Below, in pieces: positions 1 to 6,671 of a stretch of DNA of 64,000 nt. A model generated the notes under the pieces. That model did no database searches and had not been told where the DNA came from. It saw only the letters and a list, made by a program, of their open reading frames with translations. The translations under genes were made by a program, and so were the position numbers. Source of the stretch: JAVBLG01 sp031553655 (GTDB lineage: Bacteria; Desulfobacterota; Desulfovibrionia; Desulfovibrionales; Desulfovibrionaceae); contig JAVBLG010000032.1 of the NCBI GenBank assembly GCA_031553655.1, positions 1 to 64,000 on the forward strand, read 5' to 3'. Each line of letters begins with the position of its first letter. The first letter of the stretch is position 1.

Positions 1-363
1 ATCAAGCCCGCTGACGACGACGAACTGGCCGGTGTGAACATCGTGCGCCGCGCCATTGAAGAACCCCTGCGCCAGATCGCCCACAATGCCGGCTTTGAAG
101 GCTCCATCGTGGTTGAAAAGGTGCGCGCCGGCAAGGACGGCTTCGGTTTCAACGCCGCCATCGGCGAATACGAAGACCTGATTAAGGCCGGTGTTATCGA
201 TCCCAAGAAGGTGACCCGCATTGCTCTGCAGAACGCCGCTTCCGTGGCCTCTCTGTTGCTTACCACCGAATGCGCCATTGCCGAAAAGCCCGAACTCAAG
301 AAGGACGCCCCCATGCCTGGCGGCGGAATGGGCGGCATGGGCGGAATGGGCGGCATGTACTAA
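1..363 (+). CDS. groL: Chaperonin GroEL, C-terminal fragment
   Basis: This is the last 120 residues of the 60-kDa chaperonin GroEL, which folds client proteins in the cytosol as a double heptameric ring capped by GroES. The reading frame is open from base 1, so the gene starts outside the window. The fragment covers the end of the intermediate and equatorial domains: it has the conserved GVNIVRRAIEEPLRQIA segment, the FGFNAAIGEYEDLI segment and the DPKKVTRIALQNAASVASLLLTTE helix region in the usual order. It ends in a GGM-type tail, MPGGGMGGMGGMGGMY, typical of the flexible C-terminus inside the ring cavity. A strong intrinsic terminator follows 31 bases after the stop, so groEL is probably the last gene of its operon. 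The identification is very secure. Confidence 0.97.
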   Translation: MKPADDDELAGVNIVRRAIEEPLRQIAHNAGFEGSIVVEKVRAGKDGFGFNAAIGEYEDLIKAGVIDPKKVTRIALQNAASVASLLLTTECAIAEKPELKKDAPMPGGGMGGMGGMGGMY

Positions 364-393
364 GCCTTGCTCATAATACCATAGCCTTACCAT

Positions 394-438
394 AGAACGT
401 AAAAAGGCCGCGTATTACACGCGGCCTTTTTACGTTCT
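394..438 (+). terminator. Intrinsic terminator of groEL
   Basis: A perfect 20-bp stem (394-413 paired with 419-438) encloses a 5-base loop, ATTAC. The right arm itself carries the T-run TTTTT at 427-431, and the left arm the matching A-run, so the structure can stop transcription from either side. It directly follows the groEL stop. Confidence 0.9.
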
Positions 439-569
439 ATTCAATTTACTGACAGGGCAAAACCTTCCTGCTGCTAAAGGCTATTTCACTATAACCTCTG
501 ATATTAAACATAAAAATATATTTGGCACTAAATTTGCTTAAAAATGGGAAAAACATTTGAGGTAGCTTC

Positions 570-929
570 ATGAAGCCCATTATTTCCCACCTTGCCACCG
601 AATTGCTCACCCCGGAAGAAAACGCCATGCTGATGAAGCATCGTTTGATGGATCAGGAACCTTCAAAGCCTCTGGGTATTGAAGTACGCGCGGGAATGTG
701 CGAAGCACTGGCCGAACTGAGCGAATCCGTGCGCGCCATGCTGGCGCTTATGGGCCGTTATGATCTGCCTGCCGTTATGAGCAAGGACGCTTTTACCACT
801 TATACCGACATAATGGATCGCATCGGTGTTGCCGCTTCAAAAGCTTCGAACATGGTTGAGCAGAGCCGCAATCTGGATCAGCAGGCCATGCTGGCGGTAA
901 TGCGCGGGGAAACGGATATTATTCAGTAA
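570..929 (+). CDS. Hypothetical protein, 119 residues
   Basis: I do not recognise this protein. It is small, soluble and largely helical by composition, rich in Met, Ala, Leu and Glu, with no signal peptide, membrane segment or cysteine cluster; its single Cys is near residue 50. The middle (residues about 40-75) reads like an amphipathic helix (CEALAELSESVRAMLALMG), and the last third has another. The ATG at 570 is preceded by GAGGT at 559-563 with normal spacing, and codon use matches neighbouring core genes, so the gene is likely real. It sits between the groEL terminator and the convergent wbaP gene, so it is probably a single-gene unit with its promoter in the AT-rich stretch at about 480-550. 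Nothing in the context reveals its job. Confidence 0.75.
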   Translation: MKPIISHLATELLTPEENAMLMKHRLMDQEPSKPLGIEVRAGMCEALAELSESVRAMLALMGRYDLPAVMSKDAFTTYTDIMDRIGVAASKASNMVEQSRNLDQQAMLAVMRGETDIIQ

Positions 930-959
930 CGCCATGCGATCCCAAGCCGCCTTTCACCG

Positions 960-1015
960 GACGGCCCTAACAACGCACGGGCCGTCAGAGCATTTCGCTC
1001 ATTTCATTCGCAAAA
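960..1015. repeat. Dispersed 3'-end element, copy 1
   Basis: A hairpin GACGGCCC (960-967) / GGGCCGTC (979-986) is followed by a 29-base segment, 987-1015, that recurs with four differences at 19227-19255 next to an equivalent hairpin. Read on the minus strand it begins a few bases after the wbaP stop. There is no T-run, so a classical terminator role is not evident. Confidence 0.6.
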
Positions 1016-1019
1016 CGAC

Positions 1020-2492
1020 CTAATATGCTCCGTCGCCTGACACTATCACCGGAATGGTGCGGCAAAGAATTAAAATATCCAGCCATACCGACCAATTATT
1101 CACATAATACGCATCAAGCTGCACCCGTTCCTCATAGGTAGTATGGTTACGTCCGGCAACCTGCCACAGGCCGGTAATACCGGGACGCACCTTACAGTAG
1201 CAGGCGAAGTCCCTGCCGTAACGTTCAATTTCCTCGCGTACTATGGGCCTTGGCCCGACCATGCTGATCTCGCCGCACAGCACATTCCAGAGCTGCGGCA
1301 ACTCATCAAGGCTTGAACGCCGTAAAAAGCTGCCTACCTTGGTAATACGCGGGTCATGGCGCAGTTTGTGATCGCGCATCCATTCCGCGCGCAGTTCGGG
1401 GTCGTTTTCCAGGCAATTTTTCAGCACGGCGTCGGCATCGGAGCACATGGTTCTGAACTTCCATATCCCTATGGTGCGGCGCTCAAAACCGATTCTGTTC
1501 TGCCGGTAAAAAATCGGTCCCCGGCTGTCCACGGAAATGGCTATAGCTACAAGAGCCATAATAGGCAGAGTAACAACAAGCCCCACACCCGCCAGCAACA
1601 CGTCGATGCCCCTTTTGAACACGCGCCTCCGCGTATCCAGCAAATTGTGGGAAAGCTCAAGCCCAATCACCCCACCTAAGTCTCTGGTTTCGGCCCAGCG
1701 CCGCGAATACTCTCCAAGGCTCGGGAGAATGAGTACTTTATAAAAATACTCATGAAGATTCGGCAGGTAGGTGGTGCTGTTTTCGCTGGGCCGCCTGTCT
1801 GTCACCATGGCGCAACAGCCAGGGTTACGCATGGCGAATGAGGCAGCCTCGCTGGGGTGACCCAACACGGGAATATCTCGGTAAACAGAACCTTTTGGTA
1901 GTGTTGTGGACAAAAGGCCTACAACTTTAAGCCCTCCGCTGGGCCTGAGCCGGGATATACGCTCGAGAAAAATATCTGCGCAGCGCCGCCCAATCAGAAT
2001 TCCGGGGGTGGCAAAGTCAAATCGTTTGGCCATGGCTTTACGCATCATGCCCCTGGCCATGAAAGCCACTGGTGTTCCTGTGACCCAGGCAAAGAAAAAG
2101 ATGGCTCGCGAATATTCCTGCGACTTCATGAAAAAAGAAAAAACAATTAAAATACAGGCCAAGGCGCAGCTTATGCCTTCAAATGTTTTCTGCAACTCCT
2201 GATGCTGCGGTATGGACGGCCAGGGGTAAAGGCCCGACGCGGCATTATAAATTACGGCAATAGATAAAAACGGCGCAAGCTCAAGATAGTAGGACAAATC
2301 AACATGACCGGGAAAAACCATTCGCAAAAAAACTATAAGAAAAAAAACGCCGCTCAAGACAAAAAAATCAAACAGGGCCAGTAAAATGCCTGCATAAACT
2401 TGAACGGGATTCTTAAAAACGGCAAGCGCCCGCCACAAGGCTCCGGAACCGCCAGCACGAGAATTGTTGAACATATTAAGTATATTAGACAT
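1020..2492 (-). CDS. wbaP: Undecaprenyl-phosphate sugar phosphotransferase (WbaP/RfbP family)
   Basis: This membrane enzyme transfers a sugar-1-phosphate, usually galactose or glucose, from a UDP-sugar to undecaprenyl phosphate, the first step of O-antigen, capsule or exopolysaccharide repeat-unit assembly. At 490 residues it has the full-length architecture: about four to five hydrophobic N-terminal helices (residues about 25-150), a CoA-binding-like central domain (about 160-280) and a C-terminal bacterial sugar-transferase domain from about residue 290. The latter shows RGIDVLLAGVGLVVTLPIMA as membrane re-entrant helix, IWKFRTMCSDAD, RRSSLDELPQLWNVLCGEISMVGPRP (in part) and the closing PGITGLWQVAGR motif. 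It starts one base after the preceding gene ends, so the two are probably co-transcribed. The sugar specificity cannot be told from sequence. Polysaccharide-export genes lie about 10 kb away at 12082-14162. Confidence 0.9.
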   Translation of the reverse strand: MSNILNMFNNSRAGGSGALWRALAVFKNPVQVYAGILLALFDFFVLSGVFFLIVFLRMVFPGHVDLSYYLELAPFLSIAVIYNAASGLYPWPSIPQHQELQKTFEGISCALACILIVFSFFMKSQEYSRAIFFFAWVTGTPVAFMARGMMRKAMAKRFDFATPGILIGRRCADIFLERISRLRPSGGLKVVGLLSTTLPKGSVYRDIPVLGHPSEAASFAMRNPGCCAMVTDRRPSENSTTYLPNLHEYFYKVLILPSLGEYSRRWAETRDLGGVIGLELSHNLLDTRRRVFKRGIDVLLAGVGLVVTLPIMALVAIAISVDSRGPIFYRQNRIGFERRTIGIWKFRTMCSDADAVLKNCLENDPELRAEWMRDHKLRHDPRITKVGSFLRRSSLDELPQLWNVLCGEISMVGPRPIVREEIERYGRDFACYCKVRPGITGLWQVAGRNHTTYEERVQLDAYYVNNWSVWLDILILCRTIPVIVSGDGAY

Positions 2493-2493
2493 G

Positions 2494-3561
2494 TCAGCTA
2501 GATATCCTGGTCTTTCTTATTTCATCTCGCGTCTCTTCCCATACAAATTCCCGCCAGCCCAAGTCCGACTTGCGTTCCGGCAAAATCCGCGTCTGCCTGC
2601 ATAAGCTACCATTCAGGGATTTCATTGTCACCACCACGTCTGAGCCTCCGCGCACGGCCCTGGGCGAAAATGAAGCCATGAACGAGGCCGCTGAATCCAT
2701 CACTTCGTCAGGCCAAATTGCCACATTGCGCCCCACTGCCAGTGGACCGGGGTGCCCTTCAACCTTGAAAAGCAAATCATCAGGGCGCGCCCTGGACAAC
2801 AGGTTTTCGTTGTCGGCCATATTGCGCCCAATGCTCAGCCAAAAGGGCTTGTCGCCGGAAAAAGCCCAATACTGGCGGCCAGTGTTGGCTAGATAAAAAT
2901 CAGCCTCGCTATAATCGGGCACATATTTCATCACCGGCCAATAACGCCGGGCGTTCTCTCTTTCGGTGAGCATGCAGCCCCCGGCCGGGGTGGGAATTTC
3001 TGCGATTCCGAGGCGTTCGGCCAGCTCAAGCTGGTTCTTGCGGCCTCGTCCGGAAAATCCGAAAAGCAGATCACGGTTCACCAGGCCGGAAAGTTCCATG
3101 GGCGTGGGCTCAAGCAAACGGGCCGAAAGCGGGCGCAAAAGAAATTCTTTTGCCCCGGCTTCGCGCCTGATGGCATTCATGGCATCGGCGCGCTGCGACA
3201 TCGGGCGCTGCCCCACCACTTCGCCCGTAATGATGAAAGAAGCCCCGTAATGCGCCAGCATTTTACCGGCGGCTCGCAGTAGCAATATTTTGCAGTCAAT
3301 GCAGGGGTTCAGAACCGAACCGAAGCCGTGGGCCGGGCCTGTCGCCATCATAGTGCAAAAATCCGCGCCTATATCCACTTTGTCTATATCAAGCCCGTAA
3401 GTTTTTCTCCAATGCCCCACGCGATCGGGGTGGCCGAAAAACGGCGAAAAAAAATGCAGGCATTTTACTCTCAGTCCTTGCCCGGCAATAACTTTGGCTG
3501 CCAGGATGCTGTCCAGCCCCCCAGAAAATAGCGCAAGCGCATCACAAGTATCTTCAGTCAT
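2494..3561 (-). CDS. PP-loop tRNA thiolase-like protein (MnmA/ThiI superfamily)
   Basis: The N-terminus has the ATP-pyrophosphatase P-loop SGGLDS (near residue 14), which adenylates a substrate, usually a tRNA uridine, before sulfur transfer. Two Cys-containing motifs follow in the places where tRNA thiolases carry catalytic cysteines: NPCIDCK near residue 87 and GGCMLT near residue 200. The family in delta-proteobacteria is often labelled a tRNA 2-thiouridylate enzyme; the C-terminal third (from about residue 210) looks like the small NFACT-R/DUF814-type RNA-binding domain found fused to such proteins, though I judge that from pattern only. I chose the ATG at 3561 because GGAAAG lies 10 bases upstream of it; a TTG at 3579 and an ATG at 3570 are in frame. 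It ends one base before wbaP. The exact modified base is not known from sequence. Confidence 0.75.
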   Translation of the reverse strand: MTEDTCDALALFSGGLDSILAAKVIAGQGLRVKCLHFFSPFFGHPDRVGHWRKTYGLDIDKVDIGADFCTMMATGPAHGFGSVLNPCIDCKILLLRAAGKMLAHYGASFIITGEVVGQRPMSQRADAMNAIRREAGAKEFLLRPLSARLLEPTPMELSGLVNRDLLFGFSGRGRKNQLELAERLGIAEIPTPAGGCMLTERENARRYWPVMKYVPDYSEADFYLANTGRQYWAFSGDKPFWLSIGRNMADNENLLSRARPDDLLFKVEGHPGPLAVGRNVAIWPDEVMDSAASFMASFSPRAVRGGSDVVVTMKSLNGSLCRQTRILPERKSDLGWREFVWEETRDEIRKTRISS

Positions 3562-3579
3562 CTTGAACATTCTTTCCAA

Positions 3580-3897
3580 GTAATTTAGTTTTGGTATAAA
3601 AGCTATGATACATAACGCATGGTCGTGTAATTAAAAAAATTATATTGTCCCTTGCAGACTCAGGCAAGCATAAAATTGCCAGGAACGCGCGGTAGGTTAG
3701 AGTTTAAGGACAATGGCCGAGAAAAACTAAATTCCCTATGAATTGATTGACACACTGTTTGCCAACTACGCAAAGCCGTTGATGGATTGAAAAATAGAAT
3801 GGAGAAATGTTGGGAAAGCCCCTTCTTTGGGGAAGAACCGTAAACCCCTAAAGGGCACAAAAAAAGGGCACTTTTCAGTGCCCTGGTTTTTTTCGAG
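3580..3897. other. Intergenic stretch without a supported gene
   Basis: The stretch upstream of the PP-loop gene holds AT-rich sequence that should contain its promoter (reading leftward) and, near 3857-3884, the terminator of the tRNA gene. A minus-strand frame of 66 codons at 3660-3860 has no start signal or recognisable composition and overlaps the terminator, so I did not call it. Confidence 0.6.
3857..3884 (-). terminator. Terminator of tRNA-Asp
   Basis: The stem GGGCAC (3866-3871) / GTGCCC (3878-3883) with a 6-base loop is flanked by an A-run on its left, which is a T-run on the minus strand, and by GGTTTTTTT on its right. It can therefore work in both directions, and lies just downstream of the minus-strand tRNA gene. 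Confidence 0.8.
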
Positions 3898-3974
<77 letters not shown>

Positions 3975-4047
3975 GCGGTGTGGCGAACTTGTTCAGTCCG
4001 TCCGACCAGAGAATAAATATGCCAGGTAAAAAAAAAAGGCAAGCATT

Positions 4048-4875
4048 TTATTTCAAATTTAGTAAAAAACTTTTCACTCCATCGACATAAACTCGGCCGG
4101 ACTGCAAAAAGGCTCCGCTGTGGCTCCCTGTAAGCTCCACAAATTGCTTGGGACCGTCATAGGATTCGTACAATTCTCGCCCAAGGGAGTAGGGCACAAC
4201 ATTATCTTCGGGGCTGTGGGTGAAAAGCGCGGGCAGATTTTTGCCGTGCAGCGTTTCCTTGGTGTCGTAAATTCCCCCCACGAACATCTTTACCGGTAAG
4301 AAGGGATAGGCCGATTTACCCGCGTCAGCCAAACTTGTAAAAGTGCATTCCAAGATAATAGCGGCAGGTTTTACCTGCCCGGCAAGCCATCCGGCAACGC
4401 CACCGCCCAGAGAATGGCCGTGCAGAACTATTTTATCCGGCGGCACACCTTTGTCCACCACAAGCCAGTTCCAGGCCGCTATGGCGTCCATCTCCGTGCC
4501 TTCCACCGAGGGCTTGCCTTCGCTCTGCCCATAGCCATGGTAATCCACTATCAGCGAATTGAGCCCAAGGTCATTGAAAATTCTTATATAATCCAGCCTG
4601 CCTGATATATTTCCTGCATTGCCGTGGAAAAGCAGCATCGTAATGCCTCTGGAAAACAGCGGCCCGCCGGATGCCGGAACATACCAGCCGTGAATGACCA
4701 CTCCGTCGGCGGTTTTGATACGTACATCCTCATAGGCCAGATGCAACGCCTTCGGAGTAGCAGCCAGCAGGTGAGAGGGGTGGAAGATAATGTTGTTGCG
4801 AAAATACCAGGCCGCCATGGTAATTATGGCGTATCCGCACAGGGCCAGCAGGGCCAGTTTGACAAAAGTATTCAT
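4048..4875 (-). CDS. Alpha/beta hydrolase, membrane-anchored (Bem46/YfhR-like)
   Basis: A serine hydrolase of the alpha/beta fold, 275 residues. One hydrophobic N-terminal helix (residues about 5-24) acts as a signal anchor, so the catalytic domain probably faces the periplasm. The nucleophile elbow GHSLGGG is near residue 155; the oxyanion motif LLFHGNAGN is near residue 83; the acid is probably the Asp in HSPEDNVVPY and the base the His in LTGSHSGAF near the C-terminus. These are in the order and spacing of the Bem46/ABHD13/YfhR group, whose natural substrates are mostly unknown. It is transcribed divergently from the trp operon and appears to be a single-gene unit. No promoter is evident beyond the shared 336-bp region. 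The fold call is firm; the substrate is unknown. Confidence 0.88.
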   Translation of the reverse strand: MNTFVKLALLALCGYAIITMAAWYFRNNIIFHPSHLLAATPKALHLAYEDVRIKTADGVVIHGWYVPASGGPLFSRGITMLLFHGNAGNISGRLDYIRIFNDLGLNSLIVDYHGYGQSEGKPSVEGTEMDAIAAWNWLVVDKGVPPDKIVLHGHSLGGGVAGWLAGQVKPAAIILECTFTSLADAGKSAYPFLPVKMFVGGIYDTKETLHGKNLPALFTHSPEDNVVPYSLGRELYESYDGPKQFVELTGSHSGAFLQSGRVYVDGVKSFLLNLK

Positions 4876-4894
4876 GGTGTAGAAATTTTTCCTA

Positions 4895-4924
4895 TTGACA
4901 CGAATGTAATTCTTGTGAATTAAT
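4895..4924 (+). promoter_or_regulatory. Probable trp operon promoter
   Basis: A consensus -35 box TTGACA lies at 4895-4900, followed after 18 bases by ATTAAT at 4919-4924 as the -10 candidate (four of six matches). This would start transcription near 4931, giving a leader of about 280 bases that holds the leader peptide and the attenuator. Confidence 0.6.
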
Positions 4925-4931
4925 GCTTATG

Positions 4932-4949
4932 ACGATTTTGAAAAATCGT
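4932..4949. promoter_or_regulatory. Palindrome at the trp start region, possible operator
   Basis: ACGATTTT (4932-4939) and AAAATCGT (4942-4949) form a perfect 8-bp inverted repeat with a 2-base centre. It sits at the expected transcription start downstream of the candidate promoter, a typical place for a repressor site. Its regulator is unknown; it may also just be a small hairpin at the 5' end of the leader RNA. Confidence 0.4.
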
Positions 4950-4987
4950 ATCACCCTTTTTACTAACCTCCTGTAACGGAAATGTCC

Positions 4988-5089
4988 ATGAGCTTCAATA
5001 CCGCCATATCTTCTTTTGCTGCCGCCACCTGTTGGTGGGGTTTCTGGTTTAGCGGTCGGGCCCGGGAGCTGACAGGGGGTATGCGGTAA
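4988..5089 (+). CDS. trpL: trp leader peptide (TrpL)
   Basis: A 33-codon reading frame ahead of trpE carries three Trp codons within five positions, in the run CWWGFWF (Trp codons at 5033, 5036 and 5045). Such a cluster is the sensing element of ribosome-mediated attenuation: when charged tRNA-Trp is scarce the ribosome stalls there and the downstream RNA folds into an antiterminator. The leader stop TAA (5087-5089) is inside a small hairpin, ATGCGG (5081-5086) / CCGCAT (5091-5096), which could act as a pausing or release structure. The ATG at 4988 has GTAACGGA about 7 to 14 bases upstream as a weak ribosome site. The frame is too short to be a protein with its own function. Called from Trp codon clustering, position and the terminator downstream. 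Confidence 0.88.
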   Translation: MSFNTAISSFAAATCWWGFWFSGRARELTGGMR

Positions 5090-5119
5090 TCCGCATGTAA
5101 TTGTAATACAGACCTGATC

Positions 5120-5153
5120 AGAGCCGCGGGCCAAGTGCCCGCGGCTCTTTTTT
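5120..5153 (+). terminator. trp attenuator terminator
   Basis: A 12-bp GC-rich stem, AGAGCCGCGGGC (5120-5131) with GCCCGCGGCTCT (5137-5148) and a 5-base loop, runs into a T-run to 5153. It lies 30 bases after the trpL stop and 58 bases before trpE, so it is the conditional terminator of the leader. The GCCCG inside the leader coding region near 5063-5068 could pair with the left arm as part of an antiterminator; that pairing is inferred and weaker than in the aro leader. Confidence 0.88.
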
Positions 5154-5211
5154 ATTCTTTTTTTTAACAGAATAAAGCTCAAATCAACCACACCAGGACA
5201 GCGAGTCGAGC

Positions 5212-6639
5212 ATGGAAATCATACTTGAACAAAAAAGCCGGATAATGGAAAGCGACGTGGAAACCCCAATCAGCCTTTTTTTGCGCCACGTGGGCGGCAA
5301 TGAGGGTATTTTGCTTGAAAGCGCCGAGGTTGACGGCCGATGGGGACGCCACAGCGTGATCGCCGGCGACTTTTTGCTGGTCATATCTTGCGTAAACGGC
5401 CTGATGCGCCTTGATATACGCGCTCCCGGCCTTGCTTCCCTGCGAACTCTGGACGGTATGCCTTTCATGGAAGGGCTGCGCGCGGTAACGCGGGCTTTAA
5501 ATATAAAGCCCGCAAAAAGGGAAAATGAAGATTTTCCGCCCATTACCCGCGCCATTTACGGTTATTTAGGCTACGGCCTGTCCGGGCTTATGGAACCCAG
5601 GCTGGCTGCGGTTCTGCCGCCCGAAGAATCTGAATCATGTCTGGCCCTGCCCGGAACATTGATATTTTATGATCACGCCTACAACCGGGTTTACCACCTG
5701 TCACTATGCCCACCGCAACCACATTTTCAAGATAGGGAAATGAACAGTGCGGGCACATCCTCGACCTCAACTTCGGATCACCGGGATCTGTCCATGCTTC
5801 CGGCCGGCATCAGCGAGCCTGCCTCCACCATGAGTAAAGACGAATATATGGAAACGGTGCGCGGTATAAAAGAACTTATCCGTCAGGGAGAAGCTATTCA
5901 AATTGTGCCTTCCCTGGGCTTCCAGGCGCGGTTTCATGGTGAGCCTTTCACCGTATACCGGCGTCTCCGGCGTGTAAATCCTTCCCCATACATGTTTTTC
6001 ATGCGTCTGCCCGGCCTCACTTTGCTTGGATCCTCGCCTGAAACGCTGGTGGGGTGCGAGGGCGGAACTTTGCGGCTTTGCCCGATAGCGGGAACCCGCC
6101 CCAGAGGCGAAGGCGAGGCCGAAGACAATTTGTTTGAGGCCGAACTGGTCAGCGATCCCAAGGAGCAGGCCGAGCATGTCATGCTGGTGGATCTTGGCCG
6201 CAACGACCTGGGGCGGGTGGCAAAAACCGGCTCAGTATCCCTTGAACGCTACATGGAAGTGGAACGGTTCTCCCATGTGATGCACCTAACCTCATACATC
6301 AGGGCCGAACTTGCCCCGCAATTCGATGTCATTGATGCGCTGAGCGCCGTATTTCCGGCCGGAACGGTCAGCGGCGCACCCAAAATACGGGCCATGGAAA
6401 TAATAGCCGGGGTGGAAAAACGTGCGCGGGGCCCCTATGCCGGGGCCATAGGCTGGTTGGGGCTGGACCGGAACGAGGCACATATGGACACAGGCATCAC
6501 TATACGCAGCATATGGTTCAAAGATGGGCAAGCTTTTTGGCAGGCCGGAGGAGGCGTGGTGCTGGACTCTTCGCCCGAGGCTGAATGGAATGAATGCAAC
6601 AACAAGGCCGCTGTGGCTGTGGCCGTCCTGAAAGGTTGA
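5212..6639 (+). CDS. trpE: Anthranilate synthase component I
   Basis: TrpE makes anthranilate from chorismate using ammonia supplied by the glutaminase subunit, the committed step to tryptophan in the cytosol. At 475 residues it is the usual length. The N-terminal domain has the LLESAE motif (ILLESAEVDG, residue about 34) that forms the Trp feedback site. The chorismate-binding domain (from about residue 205) shows LLGSSPETLV, PIAGTRPRGE, the metal-binding LVDLGRNDLGRV, RFSHVMHLTS and FPAGTVSGAPKIRAMEII, all intact. The ATG at 5212 follows the attenuator and has a distant AGGA. It heads the trpE-GD-C-F-B-A operon; trpGD begins 32 bases after its stop, ensuring matched expression with its partner. 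Expression is expected to follow Trp supply through trpL. Confidence 0.97.
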   Translation: MEIILEQKSRIMESDVETPISLFLRHVGGNEGILLESAEVDGRWGRHSVIAGDFLLVISCVNGLMRLDIRAPGLASLRTLDGMPFMEGLRAVTRALNIKPAKRENEDFPPITRAIYGYLGYGLSGLMEPRLAAVLPPEESESCLALPGTLIFYDHAYNRVYHLSLCPPQPHFQDREMNSAGTSSTSTSDHRDLSMLPAGISEPASTMSKDEYMETVRGIKELIRQGEAIQIVPSLGFQARFHGEPFTVYRRLRRVNPSPYMFFMRLPGLTLLGSSPETLVGCEGGTLRLCPIAGTRPRGEGEAEDNLFEAELVSDPKEQAEHVMLVDLGRNDLGRVAKTGSVSLERYMEVERFSHVMHLTSYIRAELAPQFDVIDALSAVFPAGTVSGAPKIRAMEIIAGVEKRARGPYAGAIGWLGLDRNEAHMDTGITIRSIWFKDGQAFWQAGGGVVLDSSPEAEWNECNNKAAVAVAVLKG

Positions 6640-6671
6640 TACCGTCCACATTCCGCAATTAGGAGATTTTC

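Noticed and set aside
452..500. ACAGGGCAAAACC string resembling a riboswitch core ahead of the small gene
   Set aside because: The second conserved core and the stems of the cyclic-di-GMP fold are absent.
3776..3796. Partial GGATTGAAAA match to the 44-bp repeat end
   Set aside because: The hairpin core is missing and the match is too short to count as a fourth copy.
3660..3860. 66-codon minus-strand frame
   Set aside because: It overlaps the tRNA terminator, has no ribosome site and shows no protein-like composition.
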